A stretch of DNA of 64,000 nt from assembly GCA_004764695.1 (NCBI GenBank), contig SMSO01000031.1:5575261-5639260 (forward strand), in the 5' to 3' direction. The DNA comes from Schizochytrium sp. TIO01. Its lineage: Eukaryota > Sar > Bigyra > Thraustochytrida > Thraustochytriidae. Of this stretch, positions 45,222-55,567 are shown piece after piece (position 1 is the stretch's first letter; each line of letters opens with the position of its first letter). Position numbers and translations under genes: made by a program. The notes under the pieces were generated by a model. It was not told where the DNA came from. It saw only the letters and a list, made by a program, of their open reading frames with translations, and ran no database searches.

Positions 45222-45307
45222 GCTCTCTAAATTCGCAGGCTATGCACGGTCTTTTCGGTGAACAAATACTGCCATACCAATGAGAAAACGAATCTCACAC
45301 AGAGACA
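45222..45307 (-). repeat. Inverted counterpart of copy A block 32735-32822
   Basis: It reads CTAAATTCGCAGGCTATGCA... here, against TGCATAGCCTGCGAATTTAG in copy A. The flanking sequences CTAAGATTGATT and ATAAAATCGTTCAGG are in direct orientation in both copies. Confidence 0.9.
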
Positions 45308-45827
45308 TAAAATCGTTCAGGCGAAAAGAAAAGTGTGGCACATAGCAAAACTGAACACGGTGTAGTAGAGAGCCTCTCAATGTCTGAACTGGAAAACGAA
45401 GGCATGAACGATAATCTGACGAGATGATGATGCCATGAAACGCATACATTTTCCAACAAATTTTGGTGGGGAAATAATAAAATAATCAATCAAGATAGCA
45501 AGAGTTATGAAGAATGACTTATGATATAAGCTGATAGTTCGCGTATTTTAGTTAGACCTATGGAGTTGTTTCGTGCTTATCTCTAGACTAGTTCAGTTCT
45601 TGATAGGCTAGCTAAACGACTTATTTTATTTGTCCCTCAGGAGATAACAAAGAATGACATATCTTCAGGTAATGAATTGCATTCTTTTGTTCAAATATTA
45701 GTCTATGTAGCATCAACACCTCAGAGTTTATAAAAGGAAAGAAGACAGAAATATTACGACTATGTGACCATCTTAAGCTCCAGTAGAAATAATGTACACC
45801 GTGAAGCGCTACGTCCCGACTATCGTC

Positions 45828-47243
45828 TTACTTTGCCCATAAATCTTGACGCCAAGAAGCCCATGTCTGAGGGAACTGGGATTTCAATACGCCATAGAGA
45901 AGAGCATTCTCAGTAGCGAAGAACTTTGTCAGTGGTGGGCGGGTGCACGACTTGAATTTGGGCGAGCTGTGGTGACTTGTGCCGGTGTTAGACTTAGAAA
46001 ACTTCTTCAGTTCGTCGTCCGTAAACGGGCGGAGTCCTAAATAAGCCACAATATCCTGCATTGTCTTAGGAACATCCATGTAGAGCTGCTCAGCCTGAAC
46101 AATGTAGAGCTGCTCAGGAGGGAAGACACGGATCCAACGCACGATCTGATCAACATAGAGTGAACGAGTAAGAATCATGTCCCATTTCTTCCAAAGACAG
46201 TAGCGGCGAATGCACTGCGTCTCACCTCGATTACATGTAATGTCAGAGCGAGACTTAGGGGAGCGACGCACAGATTTGCCTAGAATCTGTACAAGTTCGG
46301 TCGGTGAGACAAACATTCTCAGCGCGTCAAAAGCATTGACACCGTCGATTTCAATCGGCTGTTGTACATGGCCTTCTGGAGTGTAGTCATCCATACAAGA
46401 TTGAATAGTAGCAACGTCATTGGCGAAGTAGTCATCGCAATCAAGGTCGTGAGGGTTGTGGTTAGCGGGGCCAACATAGTGTGAGATAAAGCGGTCCACT
46501 GGGTTTCTCAAGGATACAATGGCCTTAATATTAGGCAAGACCTCCCTGATACGCAGTGGCGCGGTCGGGTGCCGGATGTAAGTTGGCGTACCCTCGCCAG
46601 TGGTGACCCAGGGCGTCTCAGTGAGGTCTGGGAAATGCTTTCTGTAGAAGGTCATCCCCTGCTTGTATCTCGCGTAGACGCTGAAAAAGAGTGTCTCTTT
46701 ACACGAACTTGGTCGTATAAATCCGTGTTGCATGAGATAAGAGTATATCGCTGTACTGCCGCCCTTGTGTACACCGGCCACCATAAAGCTCGGCAGTGTG
46801 CCAGGAGTTTTATGTCTGTGCGTGCTACATTTGTAGGAGTTGAACTTGTCTCCATAAAATGGTTGCAATGTGTTTGAGGCTGTTCCGGAGTTAAGCGCGG
46901 TCTCTGCATCCATGCCATCCTCGATGTCACGTGCATCGAGGTCATTGGCATCATATTCGTCCTGCTCACGTTGGGCACGGATGTCATCTGCAGTTGCTTG
47001 TTTAGTTTCCAAGGTCGCATCACCAGATACCAGTCCTTCTGCCTCAGGTACAATAGACTCGGTGTGACCCAGCATGATTAAAACTATCGCTAGCAAGAAG
47101 ACTCCAAAGGCTAATGTCTTGACGCCAAAGCCCCCCGCAAGTGACGTTGAGAAGGGCGTTGCCTGTGTAATATGAGCGTCAGGTCTGTGCTGAGTATCTT
47201 TCGTCACTGCATTGTTGGTGCGGGCTTTGAGAGGGAAGTCCAT
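45828..47243 (-). CDS. ST2: type II membrane sulfotransferase, near twin of ST1
   Basis: The protein is 471 residues from the ATG at 47243, which begins MDFPLKARTNN. This is the first ATG after an in-frame stop and corresponds to the internal ATG of ST1. The upstream ATG of ST1 is destroyed here: one base is missing (ATGCTCAAGG against ATGGTTCAAGG), and the extended frame has no ATG before a TGA. The membrane anchor is at about 39-59. The PAPS motifs GVHKGGSTAIYSY and AIVSLRNPVDRFISHY are intact, so it should be active. It differs from ST1 mainly in four short clusters: SYKCSTHRHK, SVYARYK, HYVGPANHNPHDLDCDDYFANDV and WKKWDMILTRSLY. The acceptor sugar is unknown. Confidence 0.9.
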   Translation of the reverse strand: MDFPLKARTNNAVTKDTQHRPDAHITQATPFSTSLAGGFGVKTLAFGVFLLAIVLIMLGHTESIVPEAEGLVSGDATLETKQATADDIRAQREQDEYDANDLDARDIEDGMDAETALNSGTASNTLQPFYGDKFNSYKCSTHRHKTPGTLPSFMVAGVHKGGSTAIYSYLMQHGFIRPSSCKETLFFSVYARYKQGMTFYRKHFPDLTETPWVTTGEGTPTYIRHPTAPLRIREVLPNIKAIVSLRNPVDRFISHYVGPANHNPHDLDCDDYFANDVATIQSCMDDYTPEGHVQQPIEIDGVNAFDALRMFVSPTELVQILGKSVRRSPKSRSDITCNRGETQCIRRYCLWKKWDMILTRSLYVDQIVRWIRVFPPEQLYIVQAEQLYMDVPKTMQDIVAYLGLRPFTDDELKKFSKSNTGTSHHSSPKFKSCTRPPLTKFFATENALLYGVLKSQFPQTWASWRQDLWAK

Positions 47244-47608
47244 GACGCCCGACACCAGTTCTGCGATTCTCAGAGCAGTTGCGTGAAGTGCTCGATGCAG
47301 GTTCGCTTGCTCGGCCCTCGAATCAAATGAGGTTTTGGCTTCGTCACTCCCTTGAGCATATGATGATCACGTCCATTTCTTCACAGAATTTCTCACATTT
47401 TTTTTCACATTAAAATAAATAAATAAAATCACTGTTGTTTTAGTTTTAATAAGATAAAAAGAATTAGGCATTACTCTTCTCGGAGGAACCTTTATCAGTT
47501 ATGCCAGGAGGTGGGTATTACTGACTGGAGTTCAGTTTTTGGTTTTCAAGCTACATTCCATTTTAATGTCAAAGTTTCTTTTTCTTCTTTGCCTTTTCCT
47601 ATCACGTT

Positions 47609-48078
47609 GGTATAACCCAGTTTTACTTGAAAGCCTATTTCCTCCTACTTCTTTCCATAAAAACTAACAATAAAATAAGACATGAATAATACAGTGTTTC
47701 GTTTATTTTACAATAACAATATTAACAACAAGTGAACTCCAGCTAAAGTGAACTCCAGCTAAGCACACACTGAGGTACATGGAAAAGGCAAAGAAAGAAG
47801 GAAACTTTGAAATTAGACGTAAAATCTATCAGGCTGACTGTTGCTCGTGGTCTGGAGAAACTCAATACCTCTGCATCCATGAATCTTTGCATGGGTAAAA
47901 ATACGGAGGGATCTGTCACGCATTTATGATCAAGTTTTACGGAAAACCTACTTCTTCCTACTTCTTTCGATTAAAACAAGCAAACAACACAAAAACAAAC
48001 CAAAACATTTAATTCACAATAATAATATTAACAATAAGTTAACTCTAGCTATAGCTAAACACACGCTGAGGTACATGA
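47609..48078. repeat. Direct repeat pair in the ST2 upstream region
   Basis: Two imperfect direct copies, 47609-47780 and 47914-48078. Each runs from ATCACG/GTCACG through ACTTCTTTC and AACAATATTAACAA-like sequence to CTGAGGTACATG. Copy A has only one. Confidence 0.85.
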
Positions 48079-48168
48079 ATCCCTACGTATTTTTACCCAT
48101 GCAAAGGTTCATACATGCAGAAGATTGAGTTTATCCAGACCACAAGCAACAGACAGCCTGATAGATGC
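47779..48168. repeat. Inverted repeats in the ST2 upstream region
   Basis: Segment 47824-47908 is the reverse complement of 48080-48168 (both contain TACCCATGCAAAG or its complement, and GCCTGATAGAT or its complement). Segment 47779-47815 is the reverse complement of about 47568-47608. The order of these inverted pieces is not that of one simple inversion. Confidence 0.85.
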
Positions 48169-49824
48169 CTCGCTATCTACCTAGCTAGCTCTCTCAGCCG
48201 GACCGAGCTCCTCTGGGCTTCAGTAGTACCGAGTCTCCAGGCTCGATATTTAGTCCAAGTAGTTTAGTTTTGCACTGAATTAATTGAAATAACAACAACA
48301 AAAGGAAAAGAACGTGTCGTTGTTTCCGACTTCTTTCTAAAGGCGTACTAACGGCGGTTAGATAGGTAGATTGGCTGTTGGTAACTCCCGATTGGTTGGT
48401 ACCTGTTTGAAATATCCAAGAAAATAAAAATAAAATTTAGGATAAAAGGGAACTGAAAGGGAGGTGTTCAAGTGTTAAAGTTGTTGGGGCTTGATAACTT
48501 CGGACGAACAAGCAGCGCTTTCCCTCAAGTTTTTCATCCACACATAACCAGTCGAGTGAATGCGTAAAAGGCAAGCAAGCCGAGTAAAAGGCAAACCAAA
48601 TGGCAGAAAGCAATGAATGCGGCTCTGAGAGAGGCTTTAGGAGGACTCTCTCAGGAGGGACGAACACTTGCGAAACTAAAGGCTTAAAAGCAAAGAGTAG
48701 CAGGCAGCACGCGCCTAATTTCTGTAGAAAGTGTTGAGTGCTTTTAAAGTTGTTTAAAGTTGATTCTGGGATTTTGCACACTTGCAAACTGACCAATGAT
48801 ATTGGATTGGCTGTGTCCCGAACAGATTATCGCCGTCCTCCAATCGTTTACAGGGACCCAAGGAACCCAATTTATAAAAGACTCGTTTGCTTTCGAACAA
48901 ACCCATGTAGCGTCGTCAAAATATTCACAATCGCTGGATTGTTTACATTGTATATATATAAATTAAAAAATCTCTCTCTCTCTCTAGTCAAGTAAACAAA
49001 TACCCTGCGTAAACCTTGCAGAGTAATTTGGGGAATTGCTACCAATGCAAAACTTCGTCGACGAATAAAGACGACTATGGTGGATGGCCAAAACGTGCGG
49101 CCTAACCTCTTCACAGATAGTCCCTCCAGACGCTATCCAGGGGTCTATCGAACGCTAGCATTGCCAGCTCCCTTGATAGAGTCGACCACCTTTAACCTTT
49201 CTTTAATCTGCTGCACTTGATTAATGGGCTCCCGCCCGTTAATAAAACTGACTTCCTTTAATTAAAACGATCAGAAACTAAAAACACATTAAAAAATAAT
49301 ATTAAATAAAAATAAAAATTTTAAATAAATAAATATATATATATTTAGCTGTATGCAATATCAGAAAGAGAACTTTTATACATATTTCCAAGCTTCGCCG
49401 TGCCAGAATTAAGACGTCTGGTTTTGTTTACTATGCGCTACTGGTAATGTATATAATGTCTAAAATTCATCACCATAGTCTCTCTCTGAACTAATAACTC
49501 ATCATTGTCCTATGGCTGATTCGAGAACTTAAAATCCTTCGATCCTACATTTCTAATTTGAAAAATATCCCCCGTCGTCGTTATTAAACTAAAGGCACAT
49601 ATTCAAACGAATACCAGAGTAAAACAACACCGATTGTGAAACGATGTAAATGATCTTGGGATCACAGCTTTCGATGGGGCAAGAGAAGAGAAGCAAAAAC
49701 CGTAATTAAAGTTTAATTTAACATAAGCAGAACACGTTTGGATGCAGGTTTAATAGTCCACCACTTATCTTGTCCCTCAGTGAAACTATAATTAATACTA
49801 AGTGTGGACAAGCGTTAGCAGTGA

Positions 49825-51339
49825 TCAGGTCCAAGGTACCCACCGCGCGTGAACAGATGGGTACTGCGCGGCGAGCAAGGCATTCAGAAGCTCATTGTCA
49901 CGCTCAAAGTATGCCGCAATGATTCGACGGTTACAAGTTGTAGCTAGCGGTGAGGTGTGGTGACTGCTACCGCGATGTGTTTCTGAGAAGCGAGCGATCT
50001 CACTATCCGAAAAAGGTCGAACGCCCAAGAATGCAGCAACTTCTTGCAAGGTTGTGGGAGTATCTTGATATAGCTTTTCGGCTTGAATGAAAAGGAGCTG
50101 ATCAGGCTTGAAGTAGCGGAGCCATCGAACAATCTGATCTACGTAAATGCTTCTAGCGATAGCATTATCAAAATTAGACCAGAGGCAATTGCGGCGAATG
50201 CATTCCGAAGATAAAGGGCCTGCGCATGATGCACGCGCCTGCACTGGTGGCCGATGTGGACGTACTGCTGGTCCTAGGTTGGTTTTGCTGCTAAAAATTT
50301 TCGAGATCTGTGCAGAGTCCCCAATATAGTATCGTAGGGCATCCCATGGGTCAAGCCCATCCACCTCTGCAGCAGCAGGTGCATCTCCAAAATTCAAAGG
50401 TAATGCACCCGAAGAGGTGATTTCGGCTGCACATGAGTCAAGTTCCTCGATGGAACTCCGCCAGAAGGTCTTGCAAGTATGCGTAGTAAGATTGCGTTCA
50501 ACAAATCCTACGTAGTGCGAAACAAACCGCTCTACAGGATTACGCAGAGTGGTGATCACCTTCACCCGCGGAAGAGTATGAGCGATACGCACAGGCGCAA
50601 TCGGATGTCGAATATAACTAGGAGTACCTTCGCCTGTAAGCACCCATGGAGTCTCCGAAGTATCATAAAAATGTCTTCTGTAGTACTTGATGCCTCGTTT
50701 CCACAGTATGTCCAGAGTGAAAAAACGTGTCTCTTTGCACGAACTCGGTCTAACGTGGCCATGCTGCACGAGGTAGCCGTACAATGCAGTGCTTCCAGCC
50801 TTGTGCGCGCCTGCGATGAGGAAATCTGGTAAGGAACCCTTGGTCGCATGAAAATACTTTCTGCACGCGTATGTATCGAAAGGATCATTGTAAAAGTTAG
50901 CTAGCGAATCATCGACATTTGAGGGTGATGATTCTTGCATAATAGGCTTATGATTGCTGAGACCACTATCGTTGATTTCCTCATGCTCGATGACGTTTTG
51001 GCCTCCACCAGGTTTGTCGTCAAAATCACTTTCGTGAGGTTTGATGCCTTGAAAACTCAAACCGTCTCCGGATGTGGTCATGGTTTGTAGCCAGGGAGCC
51101 CCGTCGTGAGATATAGTGTTGCGAGGTCCCATTATTCCTCCTAGCGCTGCTGTCGTCGCGATGGCCGCTGCGGCGATCACGATTAAGCGGAGTCTGGTCC
51201 ACGACGAGGAGCCCAATCTATCCAGTCTGCCTCCATCGTCCATGCCGCCATACCGTCTCACGCTATTTTCGCTCCCAGGGCTCTCACCGAGGTTCCCTGC
51301 GGGCCTGAGCAGCCCATTCTCCTCCCCATCGTCCCCCAT
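49825..51339 (-). CDS. ST3: type II membrane sulfotransferase, divergent paralogue
   Basis: The protein is 504 residues from the first in-frame ATG at 51339 (GATATGGGG). The tail is followed by a membrane anchor at about 51-70 (LRLIVIAAAAIATTAALGG), an acidic stem and the catalytic domain. PAPS motifs are PDFLIAGAHKAGSTALYGY (K180) and VITTLRNPVERFVSHYVG. The late motif SIYVDQIVRWLRYFKPDQLLFIQAEKLY matches ST1 and ST2. It shares their gene order and strand, so the three form a tandem array, but its stem and the region after the 3'-phosphate motif are clearly different. The open frame continues 65 codons upstream without ATG, and TTCATGCACAG just upstream looks like a splice acceptor, so a 5' exon is possible. 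Confidence 0.88.
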   Translation of the reverse strand: MGDDGEENGLLRPAGNLGESPGSENSVRRYGGMDDGGRLDRLGSSSWTRLRLIVIAAAAIATTAALGGIMGPRNTISHDGAPWLQTMTTSGDGLSFQGIKPHESDFDDKPGGGQNVIEHEEINDSGLSNHKPIMQESSPSNVDDSLANFYNDPFDTYACRKYFHATKGSLPDFLIAGAHKAGSTALYGYLVQHGHVRPSSCKETRFFTLDILWKRGIKYYRRHFYDTSETPWVLTGEGTPSYIRHPIAPVRIAHTLPRVKVITTLRNPVERFVSHYVGFVERNLTTHTCKTFWRSSIEELDSCAAEITSSGALPLNFGDAPAAAEVDGLDPWDALRYYIGDSAQISKIFSSKTNLGPAVRPHRPPVQARASCAGPLSSECIRRNCLWSNFDNAIARSIYVDQIVRWLRYFKPDQLLFIQAEKLYQDTPTTLQEVAAFLGVRPFSDSEIARFSETHRGSSHHTSPLATTCNRRIIAAYFERDNELLNALLAAQYPSVHARWVPWT

Positions 51340-52200
51340 ATCGCTGCCGGCGGAGTCCGCGCTCCGCCGAGCATTACGATTCTGTGCATGAATGATATTA
51401 TTATGAAGGCAATCGAATGGAACACAATAATGACATAATAACAAAGCCAATGCTACATCTCTAGAGGTATTGTGAATGCACTCTCCTTTTGGCCTAGGCT
51501 CCCTCCAACACCACGAGACATAAAAATGCCCCAAGCTCTGCGAGTGCTTGAGTTTGTCAAAAGCTTCGCATCTAAGACGATCGATTCAAGCAGCATTCAC
51601 TTCAAGTTTGTGTGAAAGAATTTCGAGCGAGCTTAAATCAAACTACGCATACTAATACGCAGATTCTCACGCATCTAAAGTCATCTAAAGTAGCCGTTTG
51701 TGGGAAGGCTTAAACTTCTCTGTCGGTCAAAACAACACTGGCATCGCACGCAAAAGAGGAGACACCGCAGCGTGGCGATCTAATACAAGTACACCTCTCT
51801 TCTTGAATCCTATACACGTCTCTTCGCCAGCTCAATCAGGTAAACTTTGTACCTGAAGAGTTATGTTTCAAGTCGGCCTGCTTGTGAAGGTTGGATCCCT
51901 CATGCATCGATCGCACCGAGAAAGGATACAGAAATAAGAATAAAATAACCATCCGGTCTCCAAGTCTCGGTATCCAGTGGCCTGGTCACCGCACCAGTGT
52001 CTGGGGGCGCCGTTTTGCAAGCGCCTTCCTACTCCAAGTCTTGCTCTGCCCGCTTCGCCCTTTCTTGCGCAACGCACGCCTGTTGATGCCTCATTCCATT
52101 TCGATTTTCGAACTCTATCGATTCTATCCCTCTTTTCCCACTCAGGCAGTCTACTACCCTTCACCTACACTAAACTATATACCCCACCTCATTTACCCCT
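51340..52200. other. Upstream flank of ST3, no gene recognised
   Basis: Mixed-composition DNA that should carry the ST3 promoter. No convincing frame is present. Confidence 0.5.
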
Positions 52201-52241
52201 TACTATAGCACTACAGCAGCGCCTTAGCCCTGTCTGTCGCT

Positions 52242-52308
52242 CTTTTCCCTCCTCGCTCTTTTCCCTCCTCGCTCTTTTTCCTCCTCGCTCTTTTTCCTCC
52301 TCGCTCTA
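52242..52308. repeat. ~17-bp minisatellite (CCTCCTCGCTCTTTTT)
   Basis: Four tandem copies of a pyrimidine-rich unit. Confidence 0.95.
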
Positions 52309-52402
52309 AAGAGCTCTTGACAAACTGCTGGCAAGCCAAGGCTGCTTTCAAGATACAGAAGGCGGCCGCTGCGAAGCCGGGCCGCGAGACCTCTGCGGAT
52401 AC

Positions 52403-52442
52403 TGGCTGGCGGGCTGGCGGGCTGGCGGGCTGGCTGGCTGGT
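52403..52442. repeat. (GGCTGGC/GGCT)n repeat
   Basis: Tandem GGCTGGCG units passing into GGCT units. Confidence 0.95.
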
Positions 52443-52626
52443 TGACCGTGTGTCCAGCTGCTCGCTCGACCAGCTGTCTCTTGTCCTTTCCGTGCAGTGA
52501 GCTAAGCATCTGAATCTCTCCTCAATTGGAAACACGCGAAATATGCGAGGTCTCCCTGGAAGAGTGAGTGTGTGTATATATACAAGACACGGTGCACCAA
52601 GCAGCAGGTTTTGAGTCGGCTCGAAT

Positions 52627-52703
52627 CTCGAAGTTTGAAAGTTCGAAGTTTGAAATTTCGAAGTTTGAAGTTTGAATTTGAAATTTCGAAGTTTGAAACT
52701 TGA
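52627..52703. repeat. TTCGAAGTTTGAAA-type repeat
   Basis: Six or more imperfect copies of a 7-15 base unit containing the palindrome TTCGAA and TTTGAA words. Confidence 0.95.
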
Positions 52704-53020
52704 GAGTTCTAACTTCGACTTGCGGAATGGTTTCTCCAACTGAGAGAGATATTAGCATCAAACTCCGAACTGAGAACCGCAATTGGGGGGGGGGAGGGCT
52801 TGGCACTGCTTCCTCCATGAATGGAGGTCTTCGAAGGCGGAGAGGTGAGGCGCTGCGGCTCGGGCGGCCTGCGGAGGCGTCGGAGCCCGCCCTTATGGCA
52901 GCCGGCTAGCCATAGCTTCCTGTTTCCCCATGCGTTCGAAGCCTTCAGATGCCTTGCTTTGACTTTGGCGTCCTCTACAACGAGGTCTTCTCTTCTTCAG
53001 GGGGTTAGGTATCCATCCTT

Positions 53021-53079
53021 CCAGGTCTTGGAGCTCTTCCAGGTCTTGGAGCTCTTCCAGGTCTTGGAGCTCTTCCAGG
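53021..53079. repeat. 18-bp minisatellite (CCAGGTCTTGGAGCTCTT)
   Basis: Just over three perfect copies; the unit contains the palindrome GAGCTC. Confidence 0.97.
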
Positions 53080-54888
53080 TTAAAGTTCTCCAGCCTTTCC
53101 GAGTCTTCGGGTTGATCTCCCAAGTCCTTGAATCCCGTTGCGGAGTTTTCGATCTGAGTTTGAGCCTGAGGACTTGACTTGCTTGAAGTTGAGAGCAAAG
53201 TTGAGGGTGGGTTTGTTGAGGAGGGTTCGGGTCTCCTAGGCACTCTTCAAGTTTCTTGACCTGCGCTCTTTCCCTCTTTTCCTCCGGAACTTGAACGTGC
53301 ATGCGCGTTTCCTTCCCCACCGCGTTCTTGCAGCCGCCGCGCGTTCCGGCTTGCCTCGTCTCGCCTCCTGAGTACCATGATGACTCAGTGAGGTCATCGC
53401 CTGGTATCCCGTAAATCCACCTTAAACCATCGCGTCGGAAATCTTGAGAAGTGTTCCCTTTTCATTCTTCTATTTTATTATTTCTTAATGATTTTGGTGT
53501 ATAGCGCCATATGAAGCGCTTTTAGCTCAGTGGAGTCTTCGACCGAGTGCATGCTGCAAAGTACAGAGCTCTCTACTCTAAGAGACAAGTTCGCGAAGTT
53601 TCTGGGAAACATTTGACAGAACTTAGTATATGCTGATAGAGAGAGACACACTCAGATATAAATATTCAATTGTCAAAACAGCTTTTTAGGGAAGGGCGAG
53701 AGGGGGCGAGAGGGGGGATATGTCAATCACAAATCTGGAGTCCTTCACGTATAAAACTTGCCCAACCATGGAGTTTCGGAAACATCAACCCTTCTTCGGA
53801 AATGGATGCCAATTACAGGTATACGAGATATGCAGATTTTATGAAGATTTTATGAAGATTTTTATCCCTGTCCGGAATGAATGGAAATATAGTATTTGAG
53901 AAGTCATTTTGTACACACGTTTATGCAAGGCGAATCCTGTAAGAGAAGGCCTTTGTATTCCAGAGAGCACGTCATTTTGTTTCGCAAAAGCTTCGAATAT
54001 GCAAGTCCAAATTAATCTATTCTTTTAAGGCCTCTCGAAATCAATGAGAGAGAACCCGAAGCTCATCAATCTTCTTGAACATTGCATAGCCTTTCGAAAA
54101 TTTGAGAAGGAAATTTCTAAATGGATCTCTGGTACCGTTGGTATCTATGCTGCAGTCCCCCAGATCTGATGCAGAAATACGGAAGAAAAACTAGCATCAA
54201 CTCTCTTCATTGCCAGGCAAACCCGATACCAACACACCGACGAATATCTAGCTAGTGTCCTATTAAGATCGTTATCTTCTCCTGCTGCCCGAAAGTTCAT
54301 GTTTCAATATCTGCTCCAATTTCCATCGTCTCGATTCTTTCTGAAGATAATCATAATAATAGTATTAACACTAATATGAAGTGAGCCTCTGTCCTTCTAA
54401 GTTCTCAAATACCTCAGGCTTGTGCTACCTTAAACATGCAAATGCTTCTGTTTCCCTTTTTTCCCTTTTCTCTCATGTACTAAGTAAGCCACTTTCAGAT
54501 GTGGGTACTGTTGTGGGTACACAGGGAGTATCTGATTTGCTATGGCCATGTTACTTGTTACTGTGGGGGGTAAGTGATCTACTTTTGGTGCGTTTTTAAA
54601 TTTTGAAGGAGTTAAAAAATAATAAAAACAAAAAAAAGGCGCTCCACGGATCATCGTGAAAAGATAGGTGTTCACGGCACCAGTGATCCGCCCGTACGAA
54701 ATGCAACAGCTCCCCCACTCTGCGCTCCAAAGCCAAGCGCAAAACGCACTCAAGCCCCGTTATCACCAAACTCCACCTCCTCCGCTTATCCATCCAACAA
54801 GCCACCACTACTTTTCCCCCTACTAGATCCAAACCCCCCCGCCAAATGCAACGCATTGTTCCAGGAGTTCCATACCTCGAACTGGGAT

Positions 54889-54941
54889 TCAAATTGGGTT
54901 TCGAATTGGGTTTCGAATTGGGTTTCGAATTGGGTTTCAAA
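54889..54941. repeat. 12-bp minisatellite (AATTGGGTTTCG)
   Basis: Four near-perfect copies at the left edge of the GC-rich core. Confidence 0.97.
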
Positions 54942-55280
54942 AGTCCATCTTGGAGCCCAAATTGCGGTTCTGCGCGTGGACCAAGCCCGACTCTCCTGCG
55001 CCGCGAGGGCGGCGTTGACCGGGCCGGGCACGCCGCCAGCTAGCCGCGTGCCTGCGTGCCTGCCTGCCTGAGCCCTGAGTCCGTTTTCAAAAAGGCGCCG
55101 ACCTGGAGCGAGCGAGCTGGGCCGCGCGATGTCCTGGAAGGCGCCTCGCTGGTACGAAGAGCTGGGTGGAACCGGACTCGACCCCAGCTCGAGGCTCGCT
55201 GCAGCAGCAGCGAGAGCGGCATCGCTCTCTCTGCCAAGATCGCCATGATCTTGACCCAGTCCGTCGAGCTAGCTGCGCCC

Positions 55281-55341
55281 GACCTCGAAATCGACCTCGA
55301 AATCGACCTCGAGATCGACCTCGAAACCGACCCCGAAACCG
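55281..55341. repeat. 12-bp minisatellite (GACCTCGAAATC)
   Basis: Five imperfect copies of a unit containing TCGA. Confidence 0.97.
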
Positions 55342-55547
55342 GGACCTCCCTCGAGCGAAGCTTGCTTTCTCTGCGGCCGAGCGCTTGGTCAGCGGCGGCG
55401 GCGAGACCAGCGCAGCGAGATTTCTGCCAGACGGACAGCCATGGCTACGCTCAAGCAAACCAGCCAAAGGACGAGGCCTGCGAGATGGGCGCGGGCAGCT
55501 CGACATTTCCACTGACAATCAATCGACCACTCGGTCGGGCATTCATT

Positions 55548-55567
55548 CGATCGATCGATCGATCGAT
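55548..55567. repeat. (GATC)n microsatellite
   Basis: Five consecutive self-complementary tetramers. Confidence 0.97.

Larger units (their letters stand above)
45193..49283. repeat. Segmental duplication, copy B, main part
   Basis: Matches copy A from about 32722 to 36372: the inverted block, the ST1/ST2 downstream region, the sulfotransferase gene and its upstream region. It also contains an extra fold-back arrangement at about 47568-48168 that copy A lacks. Confidence 0.9.
47244..49824. other. Upstream region of ST2 with duplicated and inverted blocks
   Basis: No gene. The interval is copy B counterpart of 34766-36372 plus about 0.5 kb of AT-rich DNA before ST3. It includes CT/GA and AT microsatellites (about 48968-48986 and 49330-49345). 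Confidence 0.6.

Noticed and set aside
53505..53580. tRNA-like TTAGCTCAGTGG string
   Set aside because: Matches an A-box, but no anticodon or T-arm pairing follows and the D-loop would be too long.
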